NCBI RefSeq assembly: GCF_029542205.1
Contig: NZ_CP113783.1
Location: 983,001-1,047,000 of the forward strand
DNA from: Pseudoxanthomonas sp. SE1
GTDB lineage: Bacteria; Pseudomonadota; Gammaproteobacteria; Xanthomonadales; Xanthomonadaceae
Direction of reading: 5' to 3'
Length of the DNA: 64,000 nt
The position numbers and the translations under genes are program-made. Numbering within the stretch: position 1 is the first letter of the stretch; the number at the start of each line of letters is the position of its first letter. The notes beneath the pieces are model-generated. The model was given only the letters and a program-made list of their open reading frames with translations. It had not been told where the DNA came from and ran no database searches. This document shows, piece by piece, positions 44,582-53,225 of this stretch.

Positions 44582-44609
44582 GAAAACGGGACGGCATGGC
44601 CGTCCCGTT
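44582..44609 (-). terminator. intrinsic terminator of the HU gene
   Basis: An 11-bp perfect stem (44585-44595 with 44599-44609), 3-nt loop, and an A-rich left flank giving a T run on the minus strand. It begins 24 bp past the HU stop. The gap 44385-44633 otherwise holds no gene that I can see. Confidence 0.85.
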
Positions 44610-44633
44610 CGGGTGACACGAGGTGCGCAGCGA

Positions 44634-45032
44634 TCAGGCTGCGGCGTCCTTCAGCTTCTTCAGCGGACGGACCTTGACCTTCACCGAGGCGGGCTTGGCA
44701 GCGAACCACTGCTCTTCCTTGGTGAACGGGTTGATGCCCTTGCGCTTCGGCTTGGCCGGCACGTTGACGGCGCTGATCTTCAGCAGGCCCGGCAGGGTGA
44801 AGGAGCCGGCGCCCTTCTTGTTGACGGAAGCGTGCACGGCGCTTTCCAGCGAGGCCAGCACGGCGCGGACGTCCTTGGCGGCGATGGCGGTCGCTTCGGC
44901 GATGTGGGCGACGAGGCCCGACTTGCTCAGCGCTTCCTTGATCGGCTTCGGCGCGGCCGGCTTGGCGGCGGCCTTCGGTGCAGCTTTCTTGGCGGCCTTC
45001 TTCGGCGCGGCCTTCTTGGTGCTCTTTGCCAT
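44634..45032 (-). CDS. HU-type DNA-binding protein with Lys/Ala-rich N-terminal tail
   Basis: A 132-residue histone-like protein. Residues 1-30 are a lysine/alanine/proline tail (MAKSTKKAAPKKAAKKAAPK onward) like eukaryotic linker-histone tails, followed by an HU/IHF fold from about residue 31 (IKEALSKSGLVAHIAEATAI, VHASVNKKGAGSFTLPGLLKI) and the DNA-binding arm with conserved KGINPFTKEEQWFAAKPASVKVKVRPLKKLKD. The tail should add general DNA affinity and is a candidate for post-translational modification. Promoter and terminator are readily identified on either side, so it is monocistronic. Other xanthomonads carry such tailed HU proteins. Confidence 0.92.
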   Translation of the reverse strand: MAKSTKKAAPKKAAKKAAPKAAAKPAAPKPIKEALSKSGLVAHIAEATAIAAKDVRAVLASLESAVHASVNKKGAGSFTLPGLLKISAVNVPAKPKRKGINPFTKEEQWFAAKPASVKVKVRPLKKLKDAAA

Positions 45033-45090
45033 GTGTCCTGTCTCTACTGTCGAGTGGTTGGGTAATCGGGCCGATCGCATCGGCAAGCGA

Positions 45091-45119
45091 AATGTAGGGC
45101 AAAGGAATCGCGCCGCCAA
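45091..45119 (-). promoter_or_regulatory. promoter of the HU gene
   Basis: On the minus strand, TTGGCG (45114-45119) and TACATT (45091-45096) are separated by 17 bp, giving a 5' leader of about 55-60 nt. Upstream of the -35 is an A-rich tract (45138-45180 on the plus strand reads as T-rich), consistent with an UP element for high expression. Confidence 0.6.
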
Positions 45120-45292
45120 GGGCAGGAAGGCCCCAAAACAGCTTTTTCTTCGGTTTTTTTCGATTTTCTTCGATTCGGCGCTCGCCGCGCGTCGGAAATG
45201 GCCGTATGTGAGGAGCAAACCCGCCCGCCCGCGCGCGCCGGAAGCGGCATCCATCGCGTCCCGCCGCGACCGGATGCCGCACCGGAATGCCC

Positions 45293-47338
45293 TCATTCTT
45301 CTTCGTGCCTCGGCCTGTACGCGTCCACCAGCTTCTGCTGCACGCCGGGCGGCACGGGTTCGTAGTGGCTGAAATCCAGGCTGTAGCGGCCCTGGCCTGC
45401 GGTCATCGACTTGAGTTCGGCCGCATACCCTTCCAGTTCCGCCAGCGGCACCTGCGCTCTCACCACGATCTCGCCGCGCAGCACATCCGTGCCGTTGATG
45501 CGCGCCCGCTTGCCTGCCAGGCCACCGGTGACGTCGCCCACCTGCGCCTCGGGCACAGCGACTTCCAGGTCGACCACCGGTTCCAGTACCTGTGGCCGCG
45601 CCTTGGCGATGGCGTCGAGGAAGGCCTTCTTGCCTGCGGCAACGAAGGCGACTTCCTTGCTGTCCACCGCGTGGTGCTTGCCATCGTGGACGATCACCCG
45701 GATGTCCTGCAGCGGATAGCCGGCCAGCGCGCCGCTGCCCAGCACCTGGCGCACGCCTTTCTCCACGGCCGGCAGGAACTGTCCGGGAATGGTGCCGCCC
45801 TTGACCTCGTCGACGAACTCGAAGCCGCCGCCGCGCGGCAAGGGTTCGATGCGCAGGAAGACTTCGCCGAACTGCCCAGCGCCGCCGGTCTGCTTCTTGT
45901 GGCGATGATGGCCTTCGGCTTTCGCGCTGACCGTTTCGCGGTAGGCGATGCGCGGTGGGCGCGTCTTCACTTCCACGCCGTGGCGTTCCTTCAGGCGTTC
46001 CAGCATCACCCGCAGGTGCAGGTCGGACAGGCCGCGGATGACGGTCTCGTTCAACTCAGGCTGGTGTTCGACCACGAACGCGGGATCTTCCTCGGCCAGT
46101 TTCTGCAGCGCCACCGACAGCTTCTGCTCCTGGCCCTTGCTGGCGGCCTCGATGGCCAGGCCGAACATCGGCCTGGGGAAATCGATCGGTGCCAGCTGGA
46201 TGTGGTCCTCGTCGTGGCTGTCGTGCAGCACCGCGTCGAAGTGCAGGTCGTCCACTTTCGCCACCGCGGCGATGTCGCCGGGAATGGCCTGGTCCACTTC
46301 CACGTGGTCCTTGCCCTTGAGCTTGAACAGATGCCCGACCTTGAACGGCTTCTTGCCGTCGTCGACGAACAACTGGGTGTCCTTCTTCAGCGTGCCCTGG
46401 TAGACGCGGAAGATGCCCAGCTTGCCGACGAAGGGGTCGTTGACGATCTTGAAGACATCCGCGATGACATGCGCGCGCGCGTCGGGGACGGCCTCGATGG
46501 GTTGCGGGCCGGTGCCGTTGAGCTTAACGAACGGAGGCGGATTGGCTTCGGCCGGATTCGGAAACAGACGCTCGGCCACGTCCAGCAGTTCCTTCACGCC
46601 CGCGCCGGTACGGGCGGACGCAAAGCACACCGGTACCAGGTGGCCTTCGCGCAGGCATTGTTCGAAGGCATCGTGCAGTTCCTCTCCGGACAGTCCGCCT
46701 TCGCCCAGGTCCAGGTAGTGCTCCATCACTGTCTCGTTGATCTCCACGACCTGGTCGATGATCCGCTGATGCCAGTCGGCGACGGGACCGAGGTCGGAGT
46801 CGCCATTGGCCTGGCCGAAGCAGTCGACCACTGCCTTGCCGCCGTCCGCCGGCAGGTTGAGCGGCAGCAGTTCGGGACCGAACTCCTCGCGCAGCGCGGC
46901 CAGCACGCCGGCGCAGTCGGCACCTTCGTGGTCGATCTTGTTGATGACGATGGCGCGACAGAGGTTGCGTTCGCGTGCGCGCTCCATCAGCCGCCGCGTG
47001 CCATGCGCGATGCCGGTATCGGCATCCACCACGACCAGTACGGTTTCCACGGCGGAGAATGCCGACAGGGCGGGCCCGCGGAACTCCGGGTAGCCGGGTG
47101 TGTCGATCAGGTTGACGTGCATGCCGCCGTGATCGGTGCTGGCGATGGCGGTGTCGATGGAATGCCCGCGCGCTTTCTCGATCGGGTCGTGGTCGGACAC
47201 GGTGGTGCCGCGCTCGATGGTGCCTGCCACCTGGAGGGCGCCGCCGGCATGCAGCAGGGCTTCGAACAAGGTTGTTTTGCCGGCGCCGGGGTGGCCCGCC
47301 AGGGCCACGTTGCGGATCTGTTGTGTGCTGTACGACAT
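45293..47338 (-). CDS. elongation factor G paralogue (FusA2-like)
   Basis: A 681-residue GTPase of the EF-G family. The G domain has GHPGAGKTTL (G1, about residues 15-24), DTPG (G3) and NKID (G4). Domains II-V follow, with PRIAYRETVSAKAEGHHRHKKQTGGAGQFGEV and the EF-G C-terminal fold. Compared with canonical EF-G it is shorter and the G1 motif reads AGHPGAGKT rather than the usual AHxDAGKTT, placing it among the FusA2 paralogues seen in proteobacteria whose role is accessory or unknown. No ribosomal-protein or EF-Tu gene is nearby. It is divergent from the OsmC gene. Confidence 0.9.
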   Translation of the reverse strand: MSYSTQQIRNVALAGHPGAGKTTLFEALLHAGGALQVAGTIERGTTVSDHDPIEKARGHSIDTAIASTDHGGMHVNLIDTPGYPEFRGPALSAFSAVETVLVVVDADTGIAHGTRRLMERARERNLCRAIVINKIDHEGADCAGVLAALREEFGPELLPLNLPADGGKAVVDCFGQANGDSDLGPVADWHQRIIDQVVEINETVMEHYLDLGEGGLSGEELHDAFEQCLREGHLVPVCFASARTGAGVKELLDVAERLFPNPAEANPPPFVKLNGTGPQPIEAVPDARAHVIADVFKIVNDPFVGKLGIFRVYQGTLKKDTQLFVDDGKKPFKVGHLFKLKGKDHVEVDQAIPGDIAAVAKVDDLHFDAVLHDSHDEDHIQLAPIDFPRPMFGLAIEAASKGQEQKLSVALQKLAEEDPAFVVEHQPELNETVIRGLSDLHLRVMLERLKERHGVEVKTRPPRIAYRETVSAKAEGHHRHKKQTGGAGQFGEVFLRIEPLPRGGGFEFVDEVKGGTIPGQFLPAVEKGVRQVLGSGALAGYPLQDIRVIVHDGKHHAVDSKEVAFVAAGKKAFLDAIAKARPQVLEPVVDLEVAVPEAQVGDVTGGLAGKRARINGTDVLRGEIVVRAQVPLAELEGYAAELKSMTAGQGRYSLDFSHYEPVPPGVQQKLVDAYRPRHEEE

Positions 47339-47543
47339 GAGGCCGTTCCTCCCGAGGGTTGGGGTCGAAGGGCCGTCATGGCTGTCCGGGCTGAGCGCAT
47401 CCCGTGAGCGGTGTCGCTCGGCGGGCGGTCATGGCGGGCGGTCAGCATCGGCGCGGCTGCCGGAGGGGTCAAGTCGCACTGCGGAACGCGGCGTGAACAT
47501 CGGCGGGTGTACGCTGCGCGTCCCTTACCCGAGGAGTACGACC

Positions 47544-47978
47544 ATGGCTTTGAAGCGTTATGCGGATGCGGTGTGGAATGGCGACCTGCAGTCCGGCAAA
47601 GGCAGCCTGAGCACGCCGCAGAGCGGGCTGTTCGAAGGCCAGAACTATTCCTTCAAGACGCGCTTCGGCGACGAGAAGGGCACCAATCCGGAGGAACTGC
47701 TGGCGGTCGCGCACGCGGGCTGCTTCAGCATGGCGCTGTCGGCGGTGTTGGGAAAGGCGGGCTTCACGCCGGACAAGATCCAGACCCGTGCCGAGGCGAC
47801 GATGGAGCCGGGCATGGACCCGGGCCCCACCGTCACCGGCATCAAGCTGACCGTATCGGCCAGCGTGCCGGGCATCAGCGCCGCACAGTTCGAGGAGATC
47901 GCCCAGCAGGCGAAAGCGGGCTGCGTGATCTCGCGCGCGCTGTCGGTGCCGGTGTCGCTGGAGGCCACGCTGCTTTGA
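47544..47978 (+). CDS. OsmC family peroxiredoxin-like protein
   Basis: A 144-residue thiol protein that reduces organic hydroperoxides in this family. The catalytic cysteine pair is visible: the first in ELLAVAHAGCFSMALSAVLGK (about residue 60) and the second in QAKAGCVISRALS (about residue 125), the OsmC/Ohr spacing. A GAGGAG lies 6 bases before the ATG. OsmC is usually induced by osmotic stress and stationary phase. The alpha/beta hydrolase gene starts 6 bp after its stop, so the two may be cotranscribed. Confidence 0.93.
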   Translation: MALKRYADAVWNGDLQSGKGSLSTPQSGLFEGQNYSFKTRFGDEKGTNPEELLAVAHAGCFSMALSAVLGKAGFTPDKIQTRAEATMEPGMDPGPTVTGIKLTVSASVPGISAAQFEEIAQQAKAGCVISRALSVPVSLEATLL

Positions 47979-47983
47979 CGGCC

Positions 47984-48670
47984 ATGCGGGCCGCGCTGCT
48001 GGTGCATGGCGCCGGTGGCGGCGGCTGGGAATGGAACGTGTGGCGGGGCGTGTTCGAGGCGGTGCGCATCCGGGTGGAAGCGCCCGACCTCGAGCCCGTG
48101 CGCGGCGGACTGGCGGCGACCCGCCTGGAGGACTACCAGGCCCAGGTCTGCGCTGCGCTCGCGGACCTGCCCCGGCCACGCGTGCTGGTGGGTGCGAGCC
48201 TTGGTGGCCTGCTGGCCCTGGGCGCCGCCGCGGACGCGGATGCCGTGGTGCTGGTCAATCCGTTGCCGCCCGCACCGTGGCACGCCGGATTGCCCGTGCG
48301 CGACTGGCCCGACGTGGTGTCGTGGCGACGCGATGCCCGGCTTGCCGGCACCCGCAGGGCGTTGCCCGGGACGGACGAGGCAACGGCGCTGTTCGCCTTC
48401 CGGCATTGGCGCGACGAATCCGGCGCGGTCCTGCGCGAGGCGCAGGGCGGCGTCGCACGGGGGCGTCCCGCGTGCCCGACGTTGTGCGTGGTATCGCGAC
48501 ACGACGCTGACGTACCACCCGGGGTAACTCGGGCCATCGCGGATGCCTGGGGCGCCGAAACACTGCAAACGCTTTCGGGTTCGCACGTCGGGCCACTGCT
48601 CGGGCGTGAGGCTGCCGGCATCGCCGCGCAAGCTGTCGAATGGCTAAACCGGGCATCGCCCGCCGCCTGA
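47984..48670 (+). CDS. small alpha/beta hydrolase
   Basis: A 228-residue hydrolase with the nucleophile elbow GASLGG (serine about residue 72), the N-terminal oxyanion region LLVHGAGGGGWEW (about residues 5-17), the acid Asp in VVSRHDADVPP and the catalytic His in LSGSHVGPL. I start at the ATG at 47984; the frame extends to 47411 but that part lies over the osmC gene in another frame. No substrate can be inferred. Coupling with osmC suggests a stress-related role, but that is weak evidence. Confidence 0.82.
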   Translation: MRAALLVHGAGGGGWEWNVWRGVFEAVRIRVEAPDLEPVRGGLAATRLEDYQAQVCAALADLPRPRVLVGASLGGLLALGAAADADAVVLVNPLPPAPWHAGLPVRDWPDVVSWRRDARLAGTRRALPGTDEATALFAFRHWRDESGAVLREAQGGVARGRPACPTLCVVSRHDADVPPGVTRAIADAWGAETLQTLSGSHVGPLLGREAAGIAAQAVEWLNRASPAA

Positions 48671-48739
48671 GTTCAGCCATGTTTCACCCGGCGCGCCCGA
48701 GCATGCCGGCACGCCACTCCGGCGTGGGGAGTACCCGAC

Positions 48740-49420
48740 ATGAAGCGTCTATCCGCCGCCGTGCTGGCCATCGGCCTGCTGACCACGGGCATGGCGTCCG
48801 CGCAATCCTCGCGCTACTACGGCACCGAAGACCGTGACAGCGACCAGCCCTATTACGACTATGCCCGCGTAGTCCGGGTGGATCCGGTCATCGACAGCGG
48901 GTACCGAAGCAATGGCGGCGGAGAGCGGTGCTACTACCGCGATGCCGACGATGTCTACGCGCGCGACATCCCGCGTGACGATGTCTACGACAATGGCGAT
49001 TACCGCGATGTGTACGAACAGGACCGCTACGGCGACCGGCGCTATCCCGCCGGTGGCAGCGAATCGGGCCGTACCGTGGCCACGGTGATCGGCGGCATTG
49101 CCGGTGCAGTGCTCGGCAGCAAGGTGGGCGATGGCAGTGGCCGCTACGTCGGCACCGCCGTCGGTTCGATGGTCGGCGGCATGGCGGGCCGTTCCATCTA
49201 CGACAACGCGCAGCGCGGGCGCCAGGTACAGCGCGGCCGGGTGCGGGTCTGCGATCCGGTGCCGGTGAGCGACGGGCGCTACGGTGACGATTACTACGGT
49301 GGCGGACGCGTCAACGGTTACGACGTGACCTACGAGTACGCCAACCGCACCTACCGGACGCGTACGGACCATCATCCGGGCGACCGTATCCGCATCCGCG
49401 TGGATGTCCGCCCCGAATGA
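48740..49420 (+). CDS. glycine-zipper 2TM domain envelope protein
   Basis: A 226-residue exported protein with signal peptide MKRLSAAVLAIGLLTTGMASAQ. An Asp/Tyr-rich low-complexity region follows (DRDSDQPYYDYARVVRVDP, DDVYDNGDYRDVYEQDRYGD), then a glycine zipper (TVATVIGGIAGAVLGSKVGDGSGRYVGTAVGSMVGGMAGRS, about residues 111-151) typical of Rickettsia 17-kDa antigen-like surface lipoproteins, and a second Tyr/Gly/Arg-rich part. There is no lipobox, so it is probably soluble or membrane-inserted through the zipper. Two cysteines may form a disulfide. Confidence 0.85.
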   Translation: MKRLSAAVLAIGLLTTGMASAQSSRYYGTEDRDSDQPYYDYARVVRVDPVIDSGYRSNGGGERCYYRDADDVYARDIPRDDVYDNGDYRDVYEQDRYGDRRYPAGGSESGRTVATVIGGIAGAVLGSKVGDGSGRYVGTAVGSMVGGMAGRSIYDNAQRGRQVQRGRVRVCDPVPVSDGRYGDDYYGGGRVNGYDVTYEYANRTYRTRTDHHPGDRIRIRVDVRPE

Positions 49421-49480
49421 TCGTGCGGAGGTGTCCGCTCCGCGGACATCTCGCCTGACAACGGATATCAGCCGGAAACC

Positions 49481-49505
49481 GAGGGGCCGAAAGGCCCCTC
49501 TTGTG
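49481..49505 (+). terminator. hairpin with GAAA tetraloop after the glycine-zipper gene
   Basis: An 8-bp stem GAGGGGCC/GGCCCCTC (49481-49488 with 49493-49500) and a GAAA tetraloop followed by TTGTGT. A moderately strong intrinsic terminator separating this gene from the amidohydrolase. Confidence 0.7.
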
Positions 49506-49571
49506 TATCCGGGTTGCCGCAGTGCGCGCGAGACCGCATAGTCCGGCCGGTCACCAAACGGGGAGCGGGGC

Positions 49572-51236
49572 ATGCGGCGTCTGGTATGGGGAATCGGGTG
49601 TGCGCTGGGGTTGGCAGGTGTCGCACAGGCGCAGGTGCAGGTATTGACGGCGACGCGCGTGCATACCTCCGATCCTGACCGTCCCGTCGCGGAGGCGCTG
49701 GCATGGGATGCCACGGGCCGCGTGCTGGCGGTCGGCGATGCGAAGACCTTGCTCGCGCGGTATCCCGATGCGAAGCGCATCGATGCGGCCGGCAAGACCG
49801 TCATCCCCGGCCTGATCGACGCCCATGGCCACGTGATGGGCCTGGGCTACGCGCTGATGCGTGTCGATCTGGTCGATGCCCGCGACAAGGCCGAGGTGAT
49901 CGCCCGCCTGCGTGCGTACGAAAAGCAACTTCCACCGAATGCGTGGCTGCTCGGCAGCGGCTGGGACCAGAACGACTGGCCGGAGAAGGCATTTCCGACG
50001 GCCGCCGATCTGGATGCGGCCTTCCCTGAGCGTCCGGTCTGGCTTGAGCGCGTGGATGGCCATGCCGGCTGGGCGAACAGCGCGGCGCTGCGCGAGGCGG
50101 CAGAGAAGGCGGCGCGTCCGCTGGAAGGCGACTGGCAGCCCGATGGCGGGCGCATCGAGCGCATCGATGGCAAGCCGAGCGGGGTGTTCGTGGATGCCGC
50201 GATGTCGCTGGTCCATGCCGTCGTTCCCACGCCCGATGGCGCCTACCGCCGACAGGCTTTGGAGAAGGCGTTGCAGGCCGCAGTGCGCAATGGCCTGACC
50301 GGTGTGCACGACATGGGCGTGTCACGCGAGGATCTGGCGCTGATGGTGCAGTTCGCCGACGAACAGCGTCTGCCGCTGCGCATCGACGCGTATGCGGATG
50401 GCGACGGCGCCGCGCTTGCCGAGCTGTGCGCACGCGGTCTGTATGGCCATGCGGGTGGCCGACTGCAGATGCGCGGCGTGAAACTGTATGCCGACGGTGC
50501 GCTGGGCAGCCGTGGCGCTGCGTTGCTGGAGGACTACAGCGACGACCCCGGCAATCGCGGCCTGCTGGTGACCGAACCTGCCGCGCTGGAAGCCGCGATG
50601 CGCAAGGCGCAGGGTTGTGGCGTGCAGGTGGCCACGCATGCGATCGGGGATCGCGGCAACCGCCTGGTGCTGGATGCCTACCAGCGCGTGCTGGGCGACA
50701 CGGCGAAGACGGACCATCGCTGGCGCATCGAGCATGCACAGGTCGTCGCGCCGGAGGAGTTCCCGCGCTTCGCCGAGCTTGGCGTGATCGCCTCGATGCA
50801 GCCAACGCACGCGACATCCGACATGCCGTGGGCGCAGGACCGGCTGGGGCCGGTGCGCATCGCGGGTGCCTATGCGTGGCAGCGCATGCAGGCCAGCGGC
50901 GTGAAGCTGGCGCTGGGTTCGGATTTTCCGGTGGAATCGGTCGATCCGCGGCGCGGCCTGCACGCGGCGGTGACGCGGCAGGACGCGCATGGTCATCCTG
51001 CAGAAGGCTGGAGGGCGGCCGAGCGCCTGAGCGCTGCGGAGGCGCTGCGGGGTTTCACCGCCGATGCGGCCTGGGCCGCGCATGACGAAGCGACGGTCGG
51101 CCGACTGGCGCCCGGCCTGCGTGCGGATTTCGTGATCCTCGACGAAGACCCGTTGGCGATTCCGGGCGAACAGCTCGACGACTTGCACGTCCGTTCGACG
51201 TGGGTCGATGGGAAACCGGTTTACGAGGTGGAGTAG
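49572..51236 (+). CDS. amidohydrolase of the YtcJ/exoenzyme regulatory type
   Basis: A 554-residue exported metal-dependent hydrolase, with signal peptide MRRLVWGIGCALGLAGVAQA. Amidohydrolase metal motifs are present: VIPGLIDAHGHVMGLG (HxH, about residues 82-90), a conserved Lys in GVKLYADGALGSRGA, VATHAIGDRGN, RIEHAQVV and LALGSDFPVES (final Asp). The YtcJ subgroup (Amidohydro_3) is broad, hydrolysing N-acyl bonds, and substrates are rarely predictable. A signal peptide makes it periplasmic. It is followed by the REP-like repeats at 51249-51339. Confidence 0.88.
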   Translation: MRRLVWGIGCALGLAGVAQAQVQVLTATRVHTSDPDRPVAEALAWDATGRVLAVGDAKTLLARYPDAKRIDAAGKTVIPGLIDAHGHVMGLGYALMRVDLVDARDKAEVIARLRAYEKQLPPNAWLLGSGWDQNDWPEKAFPTAADLDAAFPERPVWLERVDGHAGWANSAALREAAEKAARPLEGDWQPDGGRIERIDGKPSGVFVDAAMSLVHAVVPTPDGAYRRQALEKALQAAVRNGLTGVHDMGVSREDLALMVQFADEQRLPLRIDAYADGDGAALAELCARGLYGHAGGRLQMRGVKLYADGALGSRGAALLEDYSDDPGNRGLLVTEPAALEAAMRKAQGCGVQVATHAIGDRGNRLVLDAYQRVLGDTAKTDHRWRIEHAQVVAPEEFPRFAELGVIASMQPTHATSDMPWAQDRLGPVRIAGAYAWQRMQASGVKLALGSDFPVESVDPRRGLHAAVTRQDAHGHPAEGWRAAERLSAAEALRGFTADAAWAAHDEATVGRLAPGLRADFVILDEDPLAIPGEQLDDLHVRSTWVDGKPVYEVE

Positions 51237-51248
51237 CCGTTCCCTGTT

Positions 51249-51339
51249 GTGGGAGCGACGTCAGTCGCGATCGCTCCCCGTCATCTGTTGCTGCGGGAAC
51301 GGTCGCAGACCGCGCTTTCGCGACTCACGTCGCTCCCAC
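51249..51339. repeat. pair of inverted GTGG REP elements
   Basis: GTGGGAGCGACGTCAGTCGC (51249-51268) is repeated as its inverse complement at 51320-51339 with 19 of 20 positions identical. Between them are further palindromic bits (GGTCGCAGACC). It is the same family as the 31427 pair. It lies between the converging amidohydrolase and PhzF genes. Confidence 0.8.
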
Positions 51340-51354
51340 AGGAGGCGGGTTCCG

Positions 51355-52233
51355 CTACCAGTCGATCTGGCCGGTGACGATGGTGCGCACGTGGCCGCCG
51401 GACCAGACGTCACCAGCCTCGTCCACGCGCAACTGCAGGCGGGCGTCGTAGCCGACTTCACGGCCCTGGCTGACAATGTACCGTCCGTTGCGACCCGGCG
51501 ATGCGTCGCGCGACTTCAGCCATGCGGCCAGCGTTGCATTGGCCGCACCGGACGCCGCATCCTCGAACGCGGCCGGCGCGCCGACAAAGGCGCGCACGGC
51601 AAGGTCGTAGCCCTGGCCGTGCGTGCGTGCGTAGGCGCAGACACCCATGCTGTCGGTGGCGGTTGCCAGTGCACTGATCGCGGCCCAGTCGGGCGCGGCG
51701 GCGCGCAGCGCGGCTTCGTCACGCACTTCGGTCAGCCACCAGCGGCGTCCACCATCGACCAGGGCGGGTGGCAATGCGCCCGCCGGCAGGTTCGCGATGG
51801 CGGCACGCAGCACATCGTCGCTGTGGGTGTCGCCCACCTTCACCACGTGGGCGCGCGGCGTGCGTACCGCGATGGTGCGGCCGGCAGCATCGTCTTCGAC
51901 ACGCAACGGCAGCAGGCCGGCCACGCCTTCCTGCACCAGCAGGCCATCGACGGGCACGGCCAGTCCGGCTTCGAGCACGACATGCGCCGTGCCCACACTG
52001 GGATGGCCGGCGAACGGCACTTCGCGGCGCGGACTGAACATGCGTACGGCGTAGCTGGCGCCCGGTTGCGTGGGCGCGAACACGAACGTCGTTTCCGGCA
52101 GGCGGGTCCAGCGGGCGATGGCCTGCATCGCCGTGTCGTCGAGGCCGGCGGCATCGAGCACGACGGCCAGGGGATTGCCGGCGCCAGGGCGGTCGGCGAA
52201 CACGTCCAGCTGGACGTAACGGCGAGAAGTCAT
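51355..52233 (-). CDS. PhzF family isomerase/epimerase-like protein, copy 2
   Basis: A 292-residue PhzF-like protein. It starts TSRRYVQLDVFADRPGAGNPLAVVLDA, the family opening. Conserved elements include the catalytic glutamate in TRLPETTFVFAP (about residue 46) and VPFAGHPSVGTAHVVLEAGL. The second half-domain segment is EDAASGAANATLAAWL, in place of the usual DP-T-G-S-N. These proteins fold like diaminopimelate epimerase but use a Glu instead of two Cys; many have unknown roles. I use the ATG at 52231-52233. It is a tandem paralogue of the gene at 52263. Confidence 0.88.
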   Translation of the reverse strand: MTSRRYVQLDVFADRPGAGNPLAVVLDAAGLDDTAMQAIARWTRLPETTFVFAPTQPGASYAVRMFSPRREVPFAGHPSVGTAHVVLEAGLAVPVDGLLVQEGVAGLLPLRVEDDAAGRTIAVRTPRAHVVKVGDTHSDDVLRAAIANLPAGALPPALVDGGRRWWLTEVRDEAALRAAAPDWAAISALATATDSMGVCAYARTHGQGYDLAVRAFVGAPAAFEDAASGAANATLAAWLKSRDASPGRNGRYIVSQGREVGYDARLQLRVDEAGDVWSGGHVRTIVTGQIDW

Positions 52234-52262
52234 GTCGGGGTTTCGCGTGGGGGCCGCGCAGC

Positions 52263-53138
52263 TTACCAAGTCATCCGGCCGTCGATGACCAACTGCACCT
52301 GACCGCCGATCCAGACCTGACCCCCATCATCCACCTGCACCTGGATGCGGCCGTCACGACCCAGCTCGCGGCCCTGGCTGACGATGTAGCGTCCGCCGCT
52401 GCCGGGCAGTGTGCCGGCAGCGTGAAGGGCCGCGGCGATGCAGGCGTTGACGCTGCCGGTGACCGGGTCTTCCGGAATGTTGTCGGCAGGGCAGAACGCG
52501 CGCACGGCGAGGTGGTGGTCGCTGCCTGGCGGTGTCCGGCCGAACACGCACAGACCCACTGCCCCCGTGGCCGTGGTCAACGCAGCGATGGTGGCGAGAT
52601 CGGGCGCCAGGTGTCGCACGGCTGCAGCGTCCTCCAGTTCCACGAGCCACCAGGAAGGTCCGTTGTCCCATAGCGCGGGACGGAGGCCGGCGATCGGGAG
52701 TGATGAAAGGACGGCATCCAGGGCGGGTAGCGGCGGCGTCTCGACCAGGTGCGCCTGCGGTGTCCTCAGTTGAATCGTGAGTTGAGGACCAGTGCTGTCG
52801 GTCCGTATGGGCAACAGACCGGCGGCGCATTCCTGCACCAGGCGGTCGGATGCGGCGACCAGACCAGCCTGCAGCGCGACCCAGGCCGCGCCCACACTGG
52901 GATGCCCGGCGAACGGGAGTTCCTGCCGGGGGGTGAAGATGCGGATGCGGTAACTGGCGTCGGGCGTTGTCGGCGGGAGGAAGAAGATGGTCTCGGACAG
53001 GTTCGTCCAGGCGGCGAACGCCTGCATGCGGGCGGTATCCCAGCCGGCCGCATCCAGCACGACGCCCAGCGGGTTGCCAGCGCCCGGCCGGTCGGCGAAC
53101 ACGTCGACCTGCAGGTAGCGATGTGACGTTCGTTGCAT
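52263..53138 (-). CDS. PhzF family isomerase/epimerase-like protein, copy 1
   Basis: A 291-residue PhzF-like protein with the opening YLQVDVFADRPGAGNPLGVVLDA, glutamate in TNLSETIFFLPP, LPFAGHPSVGAAWVALQAGL and the more typical IPEDPVTGSVNACIAAAL. It shares much of its sequence with the gene 29 bp downstream, including SGGRYIVSQGRELG/NGRYIVSQGREVG, so the two arose by tandem duplication. No phenazine genes are present, so a phenazine role is unlikely. The start is divergent from lysAC. Confidence 0.88.
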   Translation of the reverse strand: MQRTSHRYLQVDVFADRPGAGNPLGVVLDAAGWDTARMQAFAAWTNLSETIFFLPPTTPDASYRIRIFTPRQELPFAGHPSVGAAWVALQAGLVAASDRLVQECAAGLLPIRTDSTGPQLTIQLRTPQAHLVETPPLPALDAVLSSLPIAGLRPALWDNGPSWWLVELEDAAAVRHLAPDLATIAALTTATGAVGLCVFGRTPPGSDHHLAVRAFCPADNIPEDPVTGSVNACIAAALHAAGTLPGSGGRYIVSQGRELGRDGRIQVQVDDGGQVWIGGQVQLVIDGRMTW

Positions 53139-53225
53139 GCGGTACGGTCCGGTCGGCTGCGTGGGGTTCGGCTAGAATCGCGGGCTCACGCCCGAAGGGT
53201 TCGGGCATTCGTCCCCATTCTATCC

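Noticed and set aside
45287..47407. 706-residue plus-strand frame opposite the EF-G paralogue
   Set aside because: Shadow frame; GTPase motifs on the other strand are clear.
51355..53138. Part of a phenazine gene cluster
   Set aside because: No other phz genes are present; PhzF-like proteins are widespread without phenazines.
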